Made by a program: the position numbers and the translations under genes. From Gnetum montanum (lineage: Eukaryota > Streptophyta > Gnetopsida > Gnetales > Gnetaceae): a stretch of 64,000 nt of DNA. Below are positions 11,701 to 22,899 of this stretch, one piece after another. The number at the start of each line of letters is the position of its first letter. Within the stretch, counting starts at the first letter, position 1. The DNA is taken from contig MNCI01001065.1 of assembly GCA_015680685.1 (NCBI GenBank), positions 1,500,482-1,564,481 of the forward strand, written 5' to 3'. The notes beneath the pieces were generated by a model. It saw only the letters and a list, made by a program, of their open reading frames with translations. It was not told the origin of the DNA and ran no database searches.

Positions 11701-11800
11701 GGGGCCCCGCTATGGGTTGTGCCACAGGCTGGCGGATGGCCATGGTGCCCACGACGTCGGTGCCTTGAGCGGTTGCAGCGGTGGTGTTTACAGGGTTCAT
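8687..11800 (-). pseudogene. gag: Element A gag polyprotein
   Basis: The start is set at ATG 11798-11800 because the same region in C begins at an equivalent Met. A single frame runs to 8687 with in-frame stops (for example 11498-11500 and about 10124). Domains: N-terminal LRLQG and QYNFICVKLQ; Pro/Gln-rich linker (about 10880-11300); DFYHDDPISPSVPP; the Retrotrans_gag core MSLAGRALNWYRALPRNSI and FKYNLKPEATLDSL (10124-10456); a Lys-rich spacer; a CCHC-like knuckle of the type YDYHQHNGHDMDYC (about 9600-9660); then seven imperfect PYVVRVP repeats (8900-9400). Gag forms the virus-like particle and packages the RNA. The frame is unusually long because of the proline repeats. Confidence 0.85.
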
Positions 11801-11834
11801 GATGATTTGTTGAGGGTGTGACACGGTGCAGGGA

Positions 11835-12390
11835 TGTGAAATTAGTGTAAGTACAGCGTACAGCGTATAACTACCGACGTATAAGGACAGCGTATACAGC
11901 GTATATGGGCACAGCATATAGGGTCAGTGTAGACAAGTCTACGGCATAGGGAGTACAGTGTATACGCTAGACAACGTATACAACATCAGGATGGAACGTA
12001 AAATAGGGTTACAGCATATAGAATGTGGTATAACGTATGGCAGCATAAACAGAATGATGGTGCAAAGAGTGCGGCATAGACAGAATAGTAGGGATGAAGT
12101 TGGTGTACAGCGTAGACGAGGTCTACAGTGTAAAGAGTGTACAACATAAATGGATAACAATGTAGGGTAAAATGTGCAGCGTAAGGAAAATTTGTAGCGT
12201 AAAATGTGTAGCGTGCGTGTGGCAGCGTAGACGTTGGGGTTTCTGTGGACAAAGTCCATATGGAGTTGGCAGCGTAGACACTGGAAAACTTGCAAAGAGT
12301 GAGTTTGGAATAGGGCAGCATAAACGTTGATCAGCATAGACGTTGATCAGCATAGATGCTGGGAAGCATGAATGTAAGGTTTTAGGTGGA
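11835..12390 (-). repeat. Element A untranslated leader rich in AGCGTA motifs
   Basis: Lies between the primer binding site and gag. Dense CAGCGTATAC, CAGCGTAGAC and CAGCATAGA repeats every 15-40 bases. Long minus-strand open frames here (Tyr/Leu/Cys-rich) follow from the repeat composition and are not taken as genes. Confidence 0.7.
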
Positions 12391-12409
12391 GGCCCTCCTT
12401 CTAGCGCCA
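12391..12409 (-). other. Primer binding site of element A
   Basis: On the minus strand TGGCGCTAGAAGGAGGGCC starts 5 bases after the LTR terminal CA. B (60881-60899) and C (37242-37260) have the same 19 bases with A for G at position 5. It starts with TGG, as expected for pairing to a tRNA 3' CCA end. I cannot name the tRNA. Confidence 0.8.
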
Positions 12410-12414
12410 ATTTC

Positions 12415-13536
12415 TGTACTGCCCGAAATCGTCGGTCTCCGGCCGGAAGGAAACAAAGACCGTGGGATCGTAGGATGCACACAGAAGACCCTACCTTCGC
12501 CTGAGGGTGAGCTGGAATGCACGAAGGTAGAGTACCTTGGGTGGTCTACATGTGGATTAGACAAGGATTTCCCAAACTTACACTGAAGTGTTGTACGCTG
12601 GGTTATACATAAATGGCATGGCGAGTGTAAACGGAGTGTAAACAATATAACTAATGCAAGCAAAGCGTAAACGTAAACAGAATACGTGAAAGAATCAACG
12701 TAGATTGTAAACAATTGTAGGAAGAAAATGTAACAATGGTATTATAGAATGAAAATACATGCACCGGTCAAACACAGTTGTGAGTGGAACACAAGGCGGA
12801 TGAAAGCCCCAGTGGATGTAAGGACGACTGCAGCTGGATCGCACTGTATGCACAGCGTAGAGACTGTATGCTCAGCGTGTAGGGTTATCCAGCGTAGGAG
12901 GTTTTTGTGCTCTGGTTCTTAGCATAATTTCTCTTTGGTGTGATTTCAGATTTTTCCAGCCGACCTCGTTCAAGTGGGAAATTGGGGCTTTATACCGATT
13001 GTTACGCTAGACTCGGGTTAGGAGACACGTGGCGCATTGACCAAGTGCATAAGATTTACAAATATACAATATATTACATCTGCTAGGCGTATACACTGGG
13101 CTTATATGCTAGGCGTATATGCTGGGCGTATGTGCTAGATGTGCTGGGCATATGCGAACTCGGGTGGAGATGCTGTGGACGCTGGGCGCATACGCTGCTG
13201 ATGGCTGGGCGTATACGCTGACGATTGTTGTCTTGTGTCAATTTTTGCTCTGCAGTGCTATTGTCATGCCGTCTTTGAAGACTTCATGCCACACATCTGC
13301 ATCTATTGTACCTGCTGAGCATACATGTGAGGTGTGTACGCTGGGCATGTATGCTAGACGTCTACGCTGGGTGTCTACGCTGAGCATCTATGCTGGGATT
13401 GCATACTTAGCAAAAATTGAGCATCTGTCCTCCGAAGTTTCCATGTTTGACACCAAATGTAGTTGTTGTCGTCTGGGGTCCCAGGGACTTGCTTGGTGTT
13501 GGACAAGTACTAAGCTCCGAATTTTGTGGTGTTTCA
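12415..13536 (-). repeat. 5' LTR of element A (1122 bp)
   Basis: TG...CA ends (plus strand TGTACTGCCC...GTGGTGTTTCA), matching the termini of the B LTRs. A TATA box TATAAAG lies on the minus strand at 12988-12994. Many TACGCT/AGCGTA motifs occur, especially 13080-13400. The partner LTR is outside the window, so its age cannot be judged. Confidence 0.85.
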
Positions 13537-14700
13537 ATCAGTTCCATCATCAAATCTATCTTTAGCTTCTAATATCCTACATCAATACCCTAGCTTTTCA
13601 ATGTCTAATGTCAATTTAGCATTTGACATATAACATCAATGTTCATTACTATTTTCTACATGTTAATTCTTCTATCTATAACCTCCTATAATCTTTTGGA
13701 AGATTCTATAAACCCCAATGCATAATTCCTACATGATCTATGAGGCATGATCAACTTGTAAATAGGAGTATACACTTAATGAAAAGGGGTTGGCTTTGGA
13801 AACCTTCCAGTTCATATTTTCAAGTAGCAGACCAGTTGGATATCTTAGATTTTTTCTTCTCTACTACTTAACACAGTTAGCATTATGGCAATTGGTAATT
13901 TGAAAAACCTCTTGTAAAGACTCTACCTCTTTGTAGAATAACTACCCTTACTCCCTCTCCCTCTCTCTCTCTCTTTCCTATCGAGCCATTGTATTCCCTT
14001 TGCATTGTCCTCTTGACACATGGAGAATTGCTCAAAATTAGGTAAATGCACTAATCCAATCGATTCCTCTACTTTGTCAACCACTAAATCTATGATAGTT
14101 CCTATCAAATCCATGTTGAGTGCACACATTGGGAAAGAAATGTGATAATAAAACTACTCGTCAAATGCCTTTAATCCTCGTTACATGTTTCAAAACATCT
14201 CTTAAAAGGCTACTAATCATATTATTTTCTTTATAATCTAGATATACCCTTGTTTAAGTTTCTATTTTGGGATTTTATCTATATTTTTTTTCAAATCTAT
14301 TTCTAGCATTTACCATTTGGGTTTAGCTTTTTCTAGGTATGTTTCTCTCTTTTACACATTTTTCTTACTACTAGCTACATATACACTCATTCATCTTTCT
14401 CATGCTATTTAGCACTCTATTCTACTTCACTTTGTGTTATATGCATTTCTCTGCTTATTTTCTACTAGCTATTTTATGTGTGTTTCTCTTTGTCACTTAA
14501 TACTCACTAACATTTCGTATAAAAAAATTTGGCTCAAATTCTTAGATTTTGTCTTGAAATCTAAAATTTCCCTTTCAATTTGAGGGAAATTATTTGAAAT
14601 TTTAGTTTTCTTGAACTTTTTGATGGTTACAAGATTACTTGGCTTAATTTCATATTAGGTTTTGTTGAATCTCATTATTATGATGATTCCTACCACAACA
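13537..14700 (+). repeat. Probable 5' LTR remnant of element D
   Basis: Non-coding AT-rich DNA ending CCACAACA immediately before a decayed primer site. It contains two related blocks with GTATGTTTCTCTCTTT and GTGTGTTTCTCTTTGT (about 14335 and 14475). No matching copy was found, so the assignment rests on position. Confidence 0.4.
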
Positions 14701-14706
14701 TCTTTT

Positions 14707-14728
14707 TGGAACTAGAAGAAGAACCTCC
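14707..14728 (+). other. Decayed primer binding site of element D
   Basis: TGGAACTAGAAGAAGAACC resembles TGGCACTAGAAGGAGGGCC of B and C with a few changes, and is preceded by a T run as in the others. Confidence 0.55.
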
Positions 14729-14759
14729 ATGAAACTAAGTGTTGTTTCTAGATCACTAG

Positions 14760-16450
14760 GAGGTACATCCTAGATTAGCCTCTTTATCTGCACATCACTT
14801 TTAGAGCAAAGAGAGGAAGTGTTTCCTCTGAGTCAAATATCTACTTAATAGATGAAGATGAAGAGCAACCAGTAGGGGAGCTTAGCAAAAGCAACCCTCA
14901 CTCTCACCACATTCATAACATCAACCAAACCTTTCAACCTTCCCATAACCTTTGTTTCATCATACCAACTATTTTTAAATAATAATGTTATAAATCCACA
15001 CTTTATTTTCTAATCCTTTATTTCACCCTTTGGAACTACCCACTCTATCCCTCAACCAAAGTCTACCATATCTTCATTTCAACCTTCTTCACTTTCTACT
15101 CTTGATCCATAGCAATTTAGCATTCCCCAAGCTACCATCTTATTCTCCTTTCCTGTATACTCATCCAACCCAATCTCTTTGGGTATACCTAGTCCTACAT
15201 CATTTTGACCCAACTCTTATGTGCATAGTCCCTTAACATCTTTACCAGCTACTACAATTCCATCTCTTATCAATTCCCTTGGAACAAATTGATAGTTTCT
15301 TTTCTTAGTTAATGACATGATGCTTTATTTTCAAAACAATAAAGACAAAATGGAAAAGGTAGTAAGCTTGAAAGGAAATTCTCCTATTTCCTTGAACAAG
15401 GTTTTGAGTGACCTCATAAGCTTTGCAATCCCTTTGTCAATCTTGTCTAACAAAGTTTCACTAGCTACTTTTACCAAAATGGAGGATCCCATGAATCATA
15501 TGATTACATTCAAGACTGAATGGATGTTTTTAGCTCCTTAGCACCACATTGGGTTGATATTTTTTTCAAACTTACTTTTTGAAAGAACTTTGGAATGGTA
15601 TGGATCCCTAGCACATGGATCTCTCACTTTCTAGAGCAACTCCTTGCAATCTTCATTGAACACTTCAAGTTCAATGTGTCTTGCAACACATGTGTGATGT
15701 CGTTTTTTGGTATCAAAAAAGGTCCAAATGAGCCCATCAATAAATTCATTTTTTAATAAACATTAGAATAACTAAAACTACCTTATCATTTGAAAGAATT
15801 TCATCTACAAGAAATATTTGAAGTTGCAATAATTTACTATATTCAAAAAAGGATGGCTTATCCTAGGCCTCACTCTTTGAATGATGCTTTTCTAGCCACC
15901 AAACATACTAAAGAAGTAGTTATTTAATGCAATAACCAAGAATTCATGTCAATTTATCATAAGGTTAGCAAGGCTACCAAATAAGAAAAGAGAATACCAA
16001 CTTCCACAAGTGTTTTTTCTTTCTCTAACGAATGAAACAACACTTCCCTAGCTACTTCCTCTTCCACTTTACAACATAGGCCTCAAAGGAGTAAAGACCA
16101 ATATACTAAGATACCTATGAGGTTCTCTTTACTTCTAAAAAATCTTCTTAGGAATGGTCATCTTAAGATGAAGAAGGTTTCCAATCAAGTAAGATCACAC
16201 TACCATTGCATCTAGCTAATAGCTATGGATCCTTCTCAAAGACAAGAAGGTGATCCTAAGGTGCCTAAACGGATTTACAACTAGAAGTACTACTACTATT
16301 ATAAGACTAATGAACATGATACAAATAATTGTAGAAATTTGAAGGATGAAATCCAAGATCCCATTGATAATAGCAAGATAGTGGTGGAGAGTGATCCATC
16401 CACCATTCATCTAAACAATCAACATCTTGAAATATTTTAGAATTCCTTAG
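14760..16450 (+). pseudogene. gag: Element D gag remnant
   Basis: Recognisable only by comparison with C. Peptides near 15500-15900 (HMITFKTEWMFLAP, then TLEWYGSLAHGSLTF) correspond to HLVTFRSESLLLQ and AFDWYRALPRSSIS of C. At about 16280-16370 YYYYKTNEHDTNNCRNLKDE corresponds to the zinc-knuckle region of A and C with its first Cys changed. Frames shift several times, so it cannot be translated. Confidence 0.65.
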
Positions 16451-17049
16451 AAGCTATAGGCATGATTTCATCTTTCAATCTTGAGTAAAAAGCTCAAAAA
16501 TCTCTAGCTAAATAGCTTACTTCATTTGTTGGTCTGACTACAAATAGTCTAAGTAGTCATCACTACAATGTCAAAAGTCTTATTTAATCCATTAATCTAA
16601 CTATGCTACTACATCATCAAAACCAAATTGTTCTTCTCCATCCTCCTATTGCATCCATGCTACAAATTCTCATTCTTTCACTTTTGTTCAATCTACCCAT
16701 ACATCTAGCTCTCATCATGGTTCACATTACTTTGAATCTCAAAAATTCATTATAGTCCAAAAATTGTCTTTTCCTTCATCTCATGTGAAAATCCTCATCT
16801 ATAGTCAATGGACCAACAAGTCACGTTTAACTAAATAGAAGGAGAAGGATACTAATGCATCAAATCAATCTTCTAAGATAACGAAGAATGTTTCCTTCTA
16901 GCAACAATAGGAAACTACTTCTTCAATTGACCTCCTCGATTCTTCCAATCCTATACAACTAGTCATGCTAACTACTACTTTGTAAGCATCTTAGCCTATG
17001 GACAATAAGGTCTTACAACAAATGAACATCATTGTTCATTCTAAAGGCA
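16451..17049 (+). other. Element D gag-protease linker remnant
   Basis: AT-rich with many stops; position suggests the proline-rich linker. No motif can be supported. Confidence 0.3.
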
Positions 17050-17936
17050 GAAACTTATCATTGTATGACTTCCTAACAACCTCTAAAGAACATTGTAGTC
17101 CATTATATGATATTCTTAATAGCATCATTCCCAAATGATATTTCTACTTAGATGGATGCTATATCTTCCTTTCATCAAGTCCCTCACTATGGATTAAATA
17201 GTCTAAACTTATATGATGAGAACACTGAGATCAATTTAAAGATAGGAAACATCTATCAACTTTCACTCTACATCACCATGAAAGTGTTCCCAGAAGCATC
17301 AATCCCACTAATACATGTTAATGATAGTGACAAATCAACTGTGATCACATGAGCTATTATCAATCATCTTAGTGTCCATGATTAGGTAATTTTCAATGAA
17401 ACTTACACTAGTCTTATTTCATTCGATGACATATGAGTAGAGGTTTAGGTTCCATTTGATTACCTTTCATTGTAGGCAATACTATATAGCCTAAGCTCAT
17501 TTTCATAGTGATACGCAAGTTCCCTAGTGTCAATGGTATATTGACCTTGGCTAACTCAACATCAAGATATACCTTCATCTATACATTAGGATATATACAT
17601 CTTTGTTCATAACTATGAGATAGTCATATTTGTGGACCAAAAAATTCTAATGTTTCTTACTTAGACTGAGAAGTTCAATTTTATCATCTTAATGGTAGAC
17701 TAGATGATATCAAGCTTAAACTTGTAGGAAAACCTTCAATCCATTTGTCTCCTAAGAATTTTGAGGTTACTTCAAATTATATAGACTTAGGCAATGACTC
17801 TGTTTCTAATGTTAAGTTCATTGATGTAGATTTTGGAGAGCTTGGCATATCCTCACCTAAAAAGGAGGATTCCCCTTATCCTTCTTATCTAATAACTCAA
17901 AACATCATTGCAAATATCATAACCTTCGATGCATAA
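17050..17936 (+). pseudogene. pro: Element D protease remnant
   Basis: Located after gag. A decayed counterpart of the active-site segment is seen near 17300-17350 (PLIHVNDSDKSTVIT against VHIDDGTATNVIH in C). The last open piece, 17745-17936, lies where A-C have the WAELPF tail. Confidence 0.5.
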
Positions 17937-18399
17937 GCTCTTTCATTTTTTTTCCACTAAGTTGTGGACATCTACTTATGCTTGTTAGGAATGTTTTTTA
18001 TTTCTTTTTCTTTTTTTCTATCATTAAATAATGATAGTTAGTGAATAGAATTGAGATTATCTTTTTACTTAAATTATTTTCTTTAATCACTTATTATTGA
18101 TGGATAATGTTAAGTTAATAAGAAATTGTTAGCTCCGATGTATCACATTAATTCTAGCTATCAGTGCACAAAAGATTGATAAGTCAAAATGGATGCAAAA
18201 AAGAAATCTTTATTTTCTTTTTAAATTTTGTACAAGTGACACATGTGATAACTTTTGATGTGATGCTTCATGCTTATGTCAAACATGCTTAAACTTTTAT
18301 ACGATTCTTACATTATATGTAAATGATGCAGAAACAATAATAAAAATATATCCAATGCTTAGTTGTCTTATTTGTCCCAAGCAGCTTCCTCCTCTACTT
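17937..18399. other. AT-rich linker in element D
   Basis: Position equals the post-protease repeat region of A-C. I see no clear AGTTTAAGG copies left and no reading frame. Confidence 0.35.
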
Positions 18400-21300
18400 T
18401 CTCATCAATCTACATTATAGTTGACTCTTTTTCTAGTATTTTGCTATTTTTGCTAGGGTTTGTAATTGCAAAGTCAAGACAAACACATTATTTTTATTTT
18501 ATTTTATCATCCAAATGAAATTAAATAAAAGTAATCCCTAAATTTGTAATGCTTACCCTATTTCTCTTTGACGATTTCTAAGATCTGTTATTCTATCTCC
18601 TCCAAACTCATATTGACGATGTTCAATATATTAAATGTTGAGCTTAGAATCTTCAATAGAACACCTACCCACTCTTCATAATTCTTTAGTTATTCTAGGA
18701 AGATATCATCATCTTCACATTCTACCATAGGTTCTTCTTTAGAGCCCATCTCTTCATCTTCTAGTGTGGTAATCATCACACAATTTGTAAAATCTTTGAA
18801 CATCTTTTCTAGCTCTGTCAATTTAGTGAAAAAAAATTTTATTTCTCTATTTATGTATGATATTTTATTCTCCTTTATCAATTTATGGTATTCTCTCTTG
18901 TACTAATGCTTATTAGTTTGGTGCTTCCTTCCCAAACTCTTCCATGCTACTACTAACTTTCATAGACTAGTCATCAAGCATCTCATTACTAAGGCTGACC
19001 AATTCCTCTCCATCCACGCACTTTGGAGCTCCACAACTTTATTTCTTCTTCTCTAATATGTATAGGGAGGATGGTTATGTCTGACCATGTCACTACCTCT
19101 AATTGCTTCTTCCAACAACTCAACCTGGTCAAACAACATCCTTATTTGACATTCATTCTCTTCTTTATTCTTTCATGCTTGCTCCAATGAATCTAGAAGT
19201 ATGGCATTGGTATTGACATTCTCTATGGTTAATACTCCCATATCCTTATCATATTTTAAAGTAGTGCTCATCTTATTGGTATCAATCTTCTTTATTGTTA
19301 TATCAATGTTTGTTGCTTGTTCATACAATTTAACATGATCCTTATCTAATTTTATCTTTATTTCTGTATCGCACACAAGAGAATGTCAACTTATCTATCT
19401 CTAACAATGAATATTATTCTACAATAATAATGTTCTAAACTTACCTTCTCTTGGAGATATTAGCTACAACTTTATCTTCATATCCTCCACCAAGCCTTCC
19501 AACATCATTTGCTTATCCTTCACATAAGCCCAAATTTTCCTTTTCATCTCTAGAAAAGAGAATAAAATGGTTAAGTCTCTTTAAAATCATTATAATAAAC
19601 ATAAAAAATTTTGATGCAATGTCATTTACACTTACCATATCATGTGGAAATATTGGAACTCATCACTTTCATAAGCCATTTACAAACCTCTATATCACTC
19701 AAAATTAGTTTTCTTGTTGGTGGAGTGATGTCTATTGGAGATGGTGGAGGGATATCAAATTCTAGCAATTCCTCTCTTTCTCTATGTCCACCTCCTTTTC
19801 TTCTTGACCAATTTCATTGAGGTTTAAATCAAAGAGGTTAGAAAATGCCATACTTTCTCAATCCTCTTCATTTTTCTTTAATAAAAATAAGTCATGTAAG
19901 AAATTTTCTTTATCTTAACTCATACCTTCCTTCTAGCCTTCAAAAATTAAAGGAAGGCTAGAATGTTATGTTTTTGCTTCATGTTTCTATGCTCTTCTAT
20001 CTCAAGTAACTTTTGAGACAAAAAAGGCTAGGTGTAAGCTTTATGTTATTTTTTGGTAACATCGAAATCAAAACTACATTATGTTAATGATACTTAATGC
20101 AAAAATAATAATAATAATACAAGACTCATAAAGACTTACTTTTTTATGTCTCCAATTGATCCTAGGAGGCTTTAACCTCTAAATTTTTAGAGGAGATTTT
20201 CTTCTCAAAAAGAGGTTTCCTCTTTCATGCTACTCATCCCTTTTCAATACTTCCAAAGGTGCTCTCCAAAATTCCCTCCTTCCTTACTTTTGTGTCACTT
20301 CTTATTTTTTGGGGGCTTCCAAATGCTATTAGACACTGAGGACCCAACCTCTTCTCTAATCTTTGATGTCAAAATTAAAGGACTATCACCACAAATTCTA
20401 TAGGTGAACATCAAACTTTCTAAGTGTTGGCACAATGGAGGCCTAAAATCTATCTCTAAAGTAATTCCAACTTGCTTCTCTACCTTGTAAGAAAACCATG
20501 TTATCACTACCTTTATTAGCCTCTAATAAAACCCAAATTGAGCCACTTGCTCATCATCTTCCTCTTTCCATTTTTGTTCTTCTTGGGTAGCTTCTCCATT
20601 TCTTCCACTACCACTTTATATATATCTAGTGCCCAATTAGCTTCACTCCCTTAGATCATTATCTCATATAACTCATACAAATGCCTAAGGACCAACTTCA
20701 ATTTCTATCCTATTTTATTAGATAAGAGACTCTAAAAAAAAGGGACTAATTTCTTTAAGTCTTCATTTCTCCCTTTGTGGACATTAATGGTGTTTCTCTT
20801 CTCTGAACTAACCCATTCCTCTACAACTACTAGTTCTTTTAATATCAACTTCAAACTATCAATCTTTATTCCTCACTATAGGAAGCTTAACGAATACCTT
20901 AGTGTATCTAGATCCTAAGAAATGATCACTTGTTTCTGGTCTACACATATGACAAAAATTTCTTTAGCTACAAAATAGATCAACAAAGAATCCTAGAAGG
21001 CTTGCCTCTAGAATCCTAGTCTAGGAGCTTTGTTTATGGTCTGCATTATACAAAAATTGCTTTAGCTACAAAATAGATAAAAATTGTATTTTCTATAGAC
21101 TAGGATATCCTTGAAAAGCTCCTCAATATTAGATCATAGCTCAAAGACTTATTTTGTGATCTCAACAAAGAATCCTAAAAGGCTTGCCTCTAGAACTTGA
21201 AAAATTACCTCTTCCCCCAACCTAGTCCAAATCATCACATAGAAGTGTATAATGCAGAATTTTAGTTATTCTACCACTCCTTTCTTAGCCCACAATTTGG

Positions 21301-21500
21301 ATAGCATTAGTGTGTTGTCATTAAACAATGGTTTGCTCAAACTCAGATCTAAATTTCTGCACTTGTTTTCTAGGATGTTCCTTTTATCCACAAGAAAGAA
21401 GTACATAGGCTCAATTACAAGGACCCTAGGTGCAACAACATCTCTAAAATAAAACAAATAGTTTTTACTATTAGAAATATAGTCTTGTATCAAATTATTA
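18400..21500 (-). pseudogene. Antisense gene remnant of element D
   Basis: Several minus-strand fragments in the expected order. From the 5' side: 21266-21493 (FFLVDKRNILEN), about 20720-20880 with KELVVVEEWVSSEKRN and NEDLKKLVPFF (compare ELEDWLGLAKGAKG and VNELYPLF of A), 20295-20507, a Pro-rich piece near 19720-19800 (DIPPPSPIDITPPT), a Leu/Lys/Glu-rich piece 19173-19376, and 18690-18881 with acidic ECEDDDIFLE at the end. Similarity is weak and frames are broken, but the strand, order and place between protease and RT match A, B and C. An independent profile search is needed to confirm homology. Confidence 0.5.
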
Positions 21501-22899
21501 GCTCAATGTTAAAAACATCTTCAACTCACATTGGTCTCATGTTGAAATTATCTCAAGTTTTCTAAGTGGTACGTCAGATTCTACCTCATGACTTTGATGT
21601 CTTACATTGAAGAACACAACTTTAGCATATACTGTCCCATTTACACTTAGTGCTTTATTGTTTGGGAAAAACATCTACGTACAAGCTTTTTCCTTCACTA
21701 TGTACTAGATTTTTTATGTTTTACATCGATGCAAATTGATGTGAAATGTCAAGAAAAATTAGAGATTTGATAAAAACTTCAACTCTAATGTTTAACATTA
21801 TTCCTCTTATGTACAATGTCATCCTTTTTATATGTGTCACTTGGAAAAATCATCATTTCCTCACATTAGATCTTCAACATTTTACATTGAAAAGTACTTT
21901 TGATGTGTGATGTTGTTCTATCTTCTCTAATAGTAAGAATTTGGCAAAAATGCTCTTGTGTTGAAATCTCACATCGTGTTCTAAGTGGGAAAAACTCTCT
22001 AAATCATATTTACTTGGAATTATGAAAAAAAAATTGTGAATTTGTTCATGAAAATGTTGACTCTACTATATTTTTGCTAATACTACCCAATGCATTTGAT
22101 AGATTTATCTTAAAATAACACAAAAATTAAAAATTTCATTGCTCTAGCTATGCTACTACTCAATACACCTTACCAATAATGTTAAATTCATAATTTCACT
22201 TCATTTCATCATAATAATCTACAACTAAACCTAGATTTTGATGCATTTTTAGTACATTTGCAAGATAAACTACAAAAATAACACATGCATTCAATTTCTA
22301 GTAGTAGATCTGAAAAATTTCCAAAAATCCTAAAAGCTCAAACTATGTAATGGGGTTCTCAATCCCATAACAAAATCAAATTAAAATCTTTAAATATAAG
22401 CTTACAAACTACTTTACACTATTGAACAATATTAAATTTAGGCCTAGTCTTGCATCTAACTAATAAAATTTTTAAAATTCCAACGCAACCATAACAATGA
22501 ACCCATAGTAATAGTAAAACTATGTAGAAATTCCTAACTAGGACTTTGGTAACTCATATCTAAGCTCTAGGGAGAAGTAACTAGGGTTGAGACAATCCCC
22601 TACAGCTAATGAACCTAGTGTTGGTTACATGTTGGCCTTTGTCACCACTTGCCATGCTATTTTTGAAATTTTTCTTTGTTCTTACTCTCACCTACTCATG
22701 CGTCAATTCTTCAACATTTTGGATGTAAATGAAAGCTTTCCTATCTAAATTCTTCTCTTGATATCACTTGTATAGCATAGAAATGACATGTGCTATATGA
22801 ATTTTGATGTCTGCTCACTTTTAACGTTGTTAACTTTTGACATTATCTCTCAAATGGCAAGTCTTATCTCTTGATTCTAGCCTGGGTAAATAGGGATAC
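21501..22899. other. Linker between antisense remnant and pol of element D
   Basis: AT-rich without a frame. Repeated TTTTACAT/TTTAACAT phrases followed by GATGTG between 21600 and 21930 may be decayed linker repeats, but this is weak. Confidence 0.3.

Larger units (their letters stand above)
1..13536 (-). mobile_element. Element A: Tat-like Ty3/gypsy LTR retrotransposon, left end outside window
   Basis: Minus-strand element. Reading from high to low coordinates: LTR (12415-13536), primer binding site, leader, gag (11800-8687), protease (about 8720-7608), direct repeats, an opposite-strand gene (about 2390-7067 on plus), direct repeats, RT and RNase H domains (2007-1). Integrase and the second LTR are beyond base 1. 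The dual RNase H (degenerate one at 383-754, archaeal-type one at 1-350) is the hallmark of the Tat lineage. Several in-frame stops show it is a dead copy. The layout matches elements B and C closely, which supports the boundaries. Confidence 0.9.

Noticed and set aside
11939-12482. Long Tyr/Leu/Cys-rich minus-strand frames in the A leader
   Set aside because: They arise from translating the CAGCGTATAC-type repeats and lie in the untranslated leader between primer site and gag.
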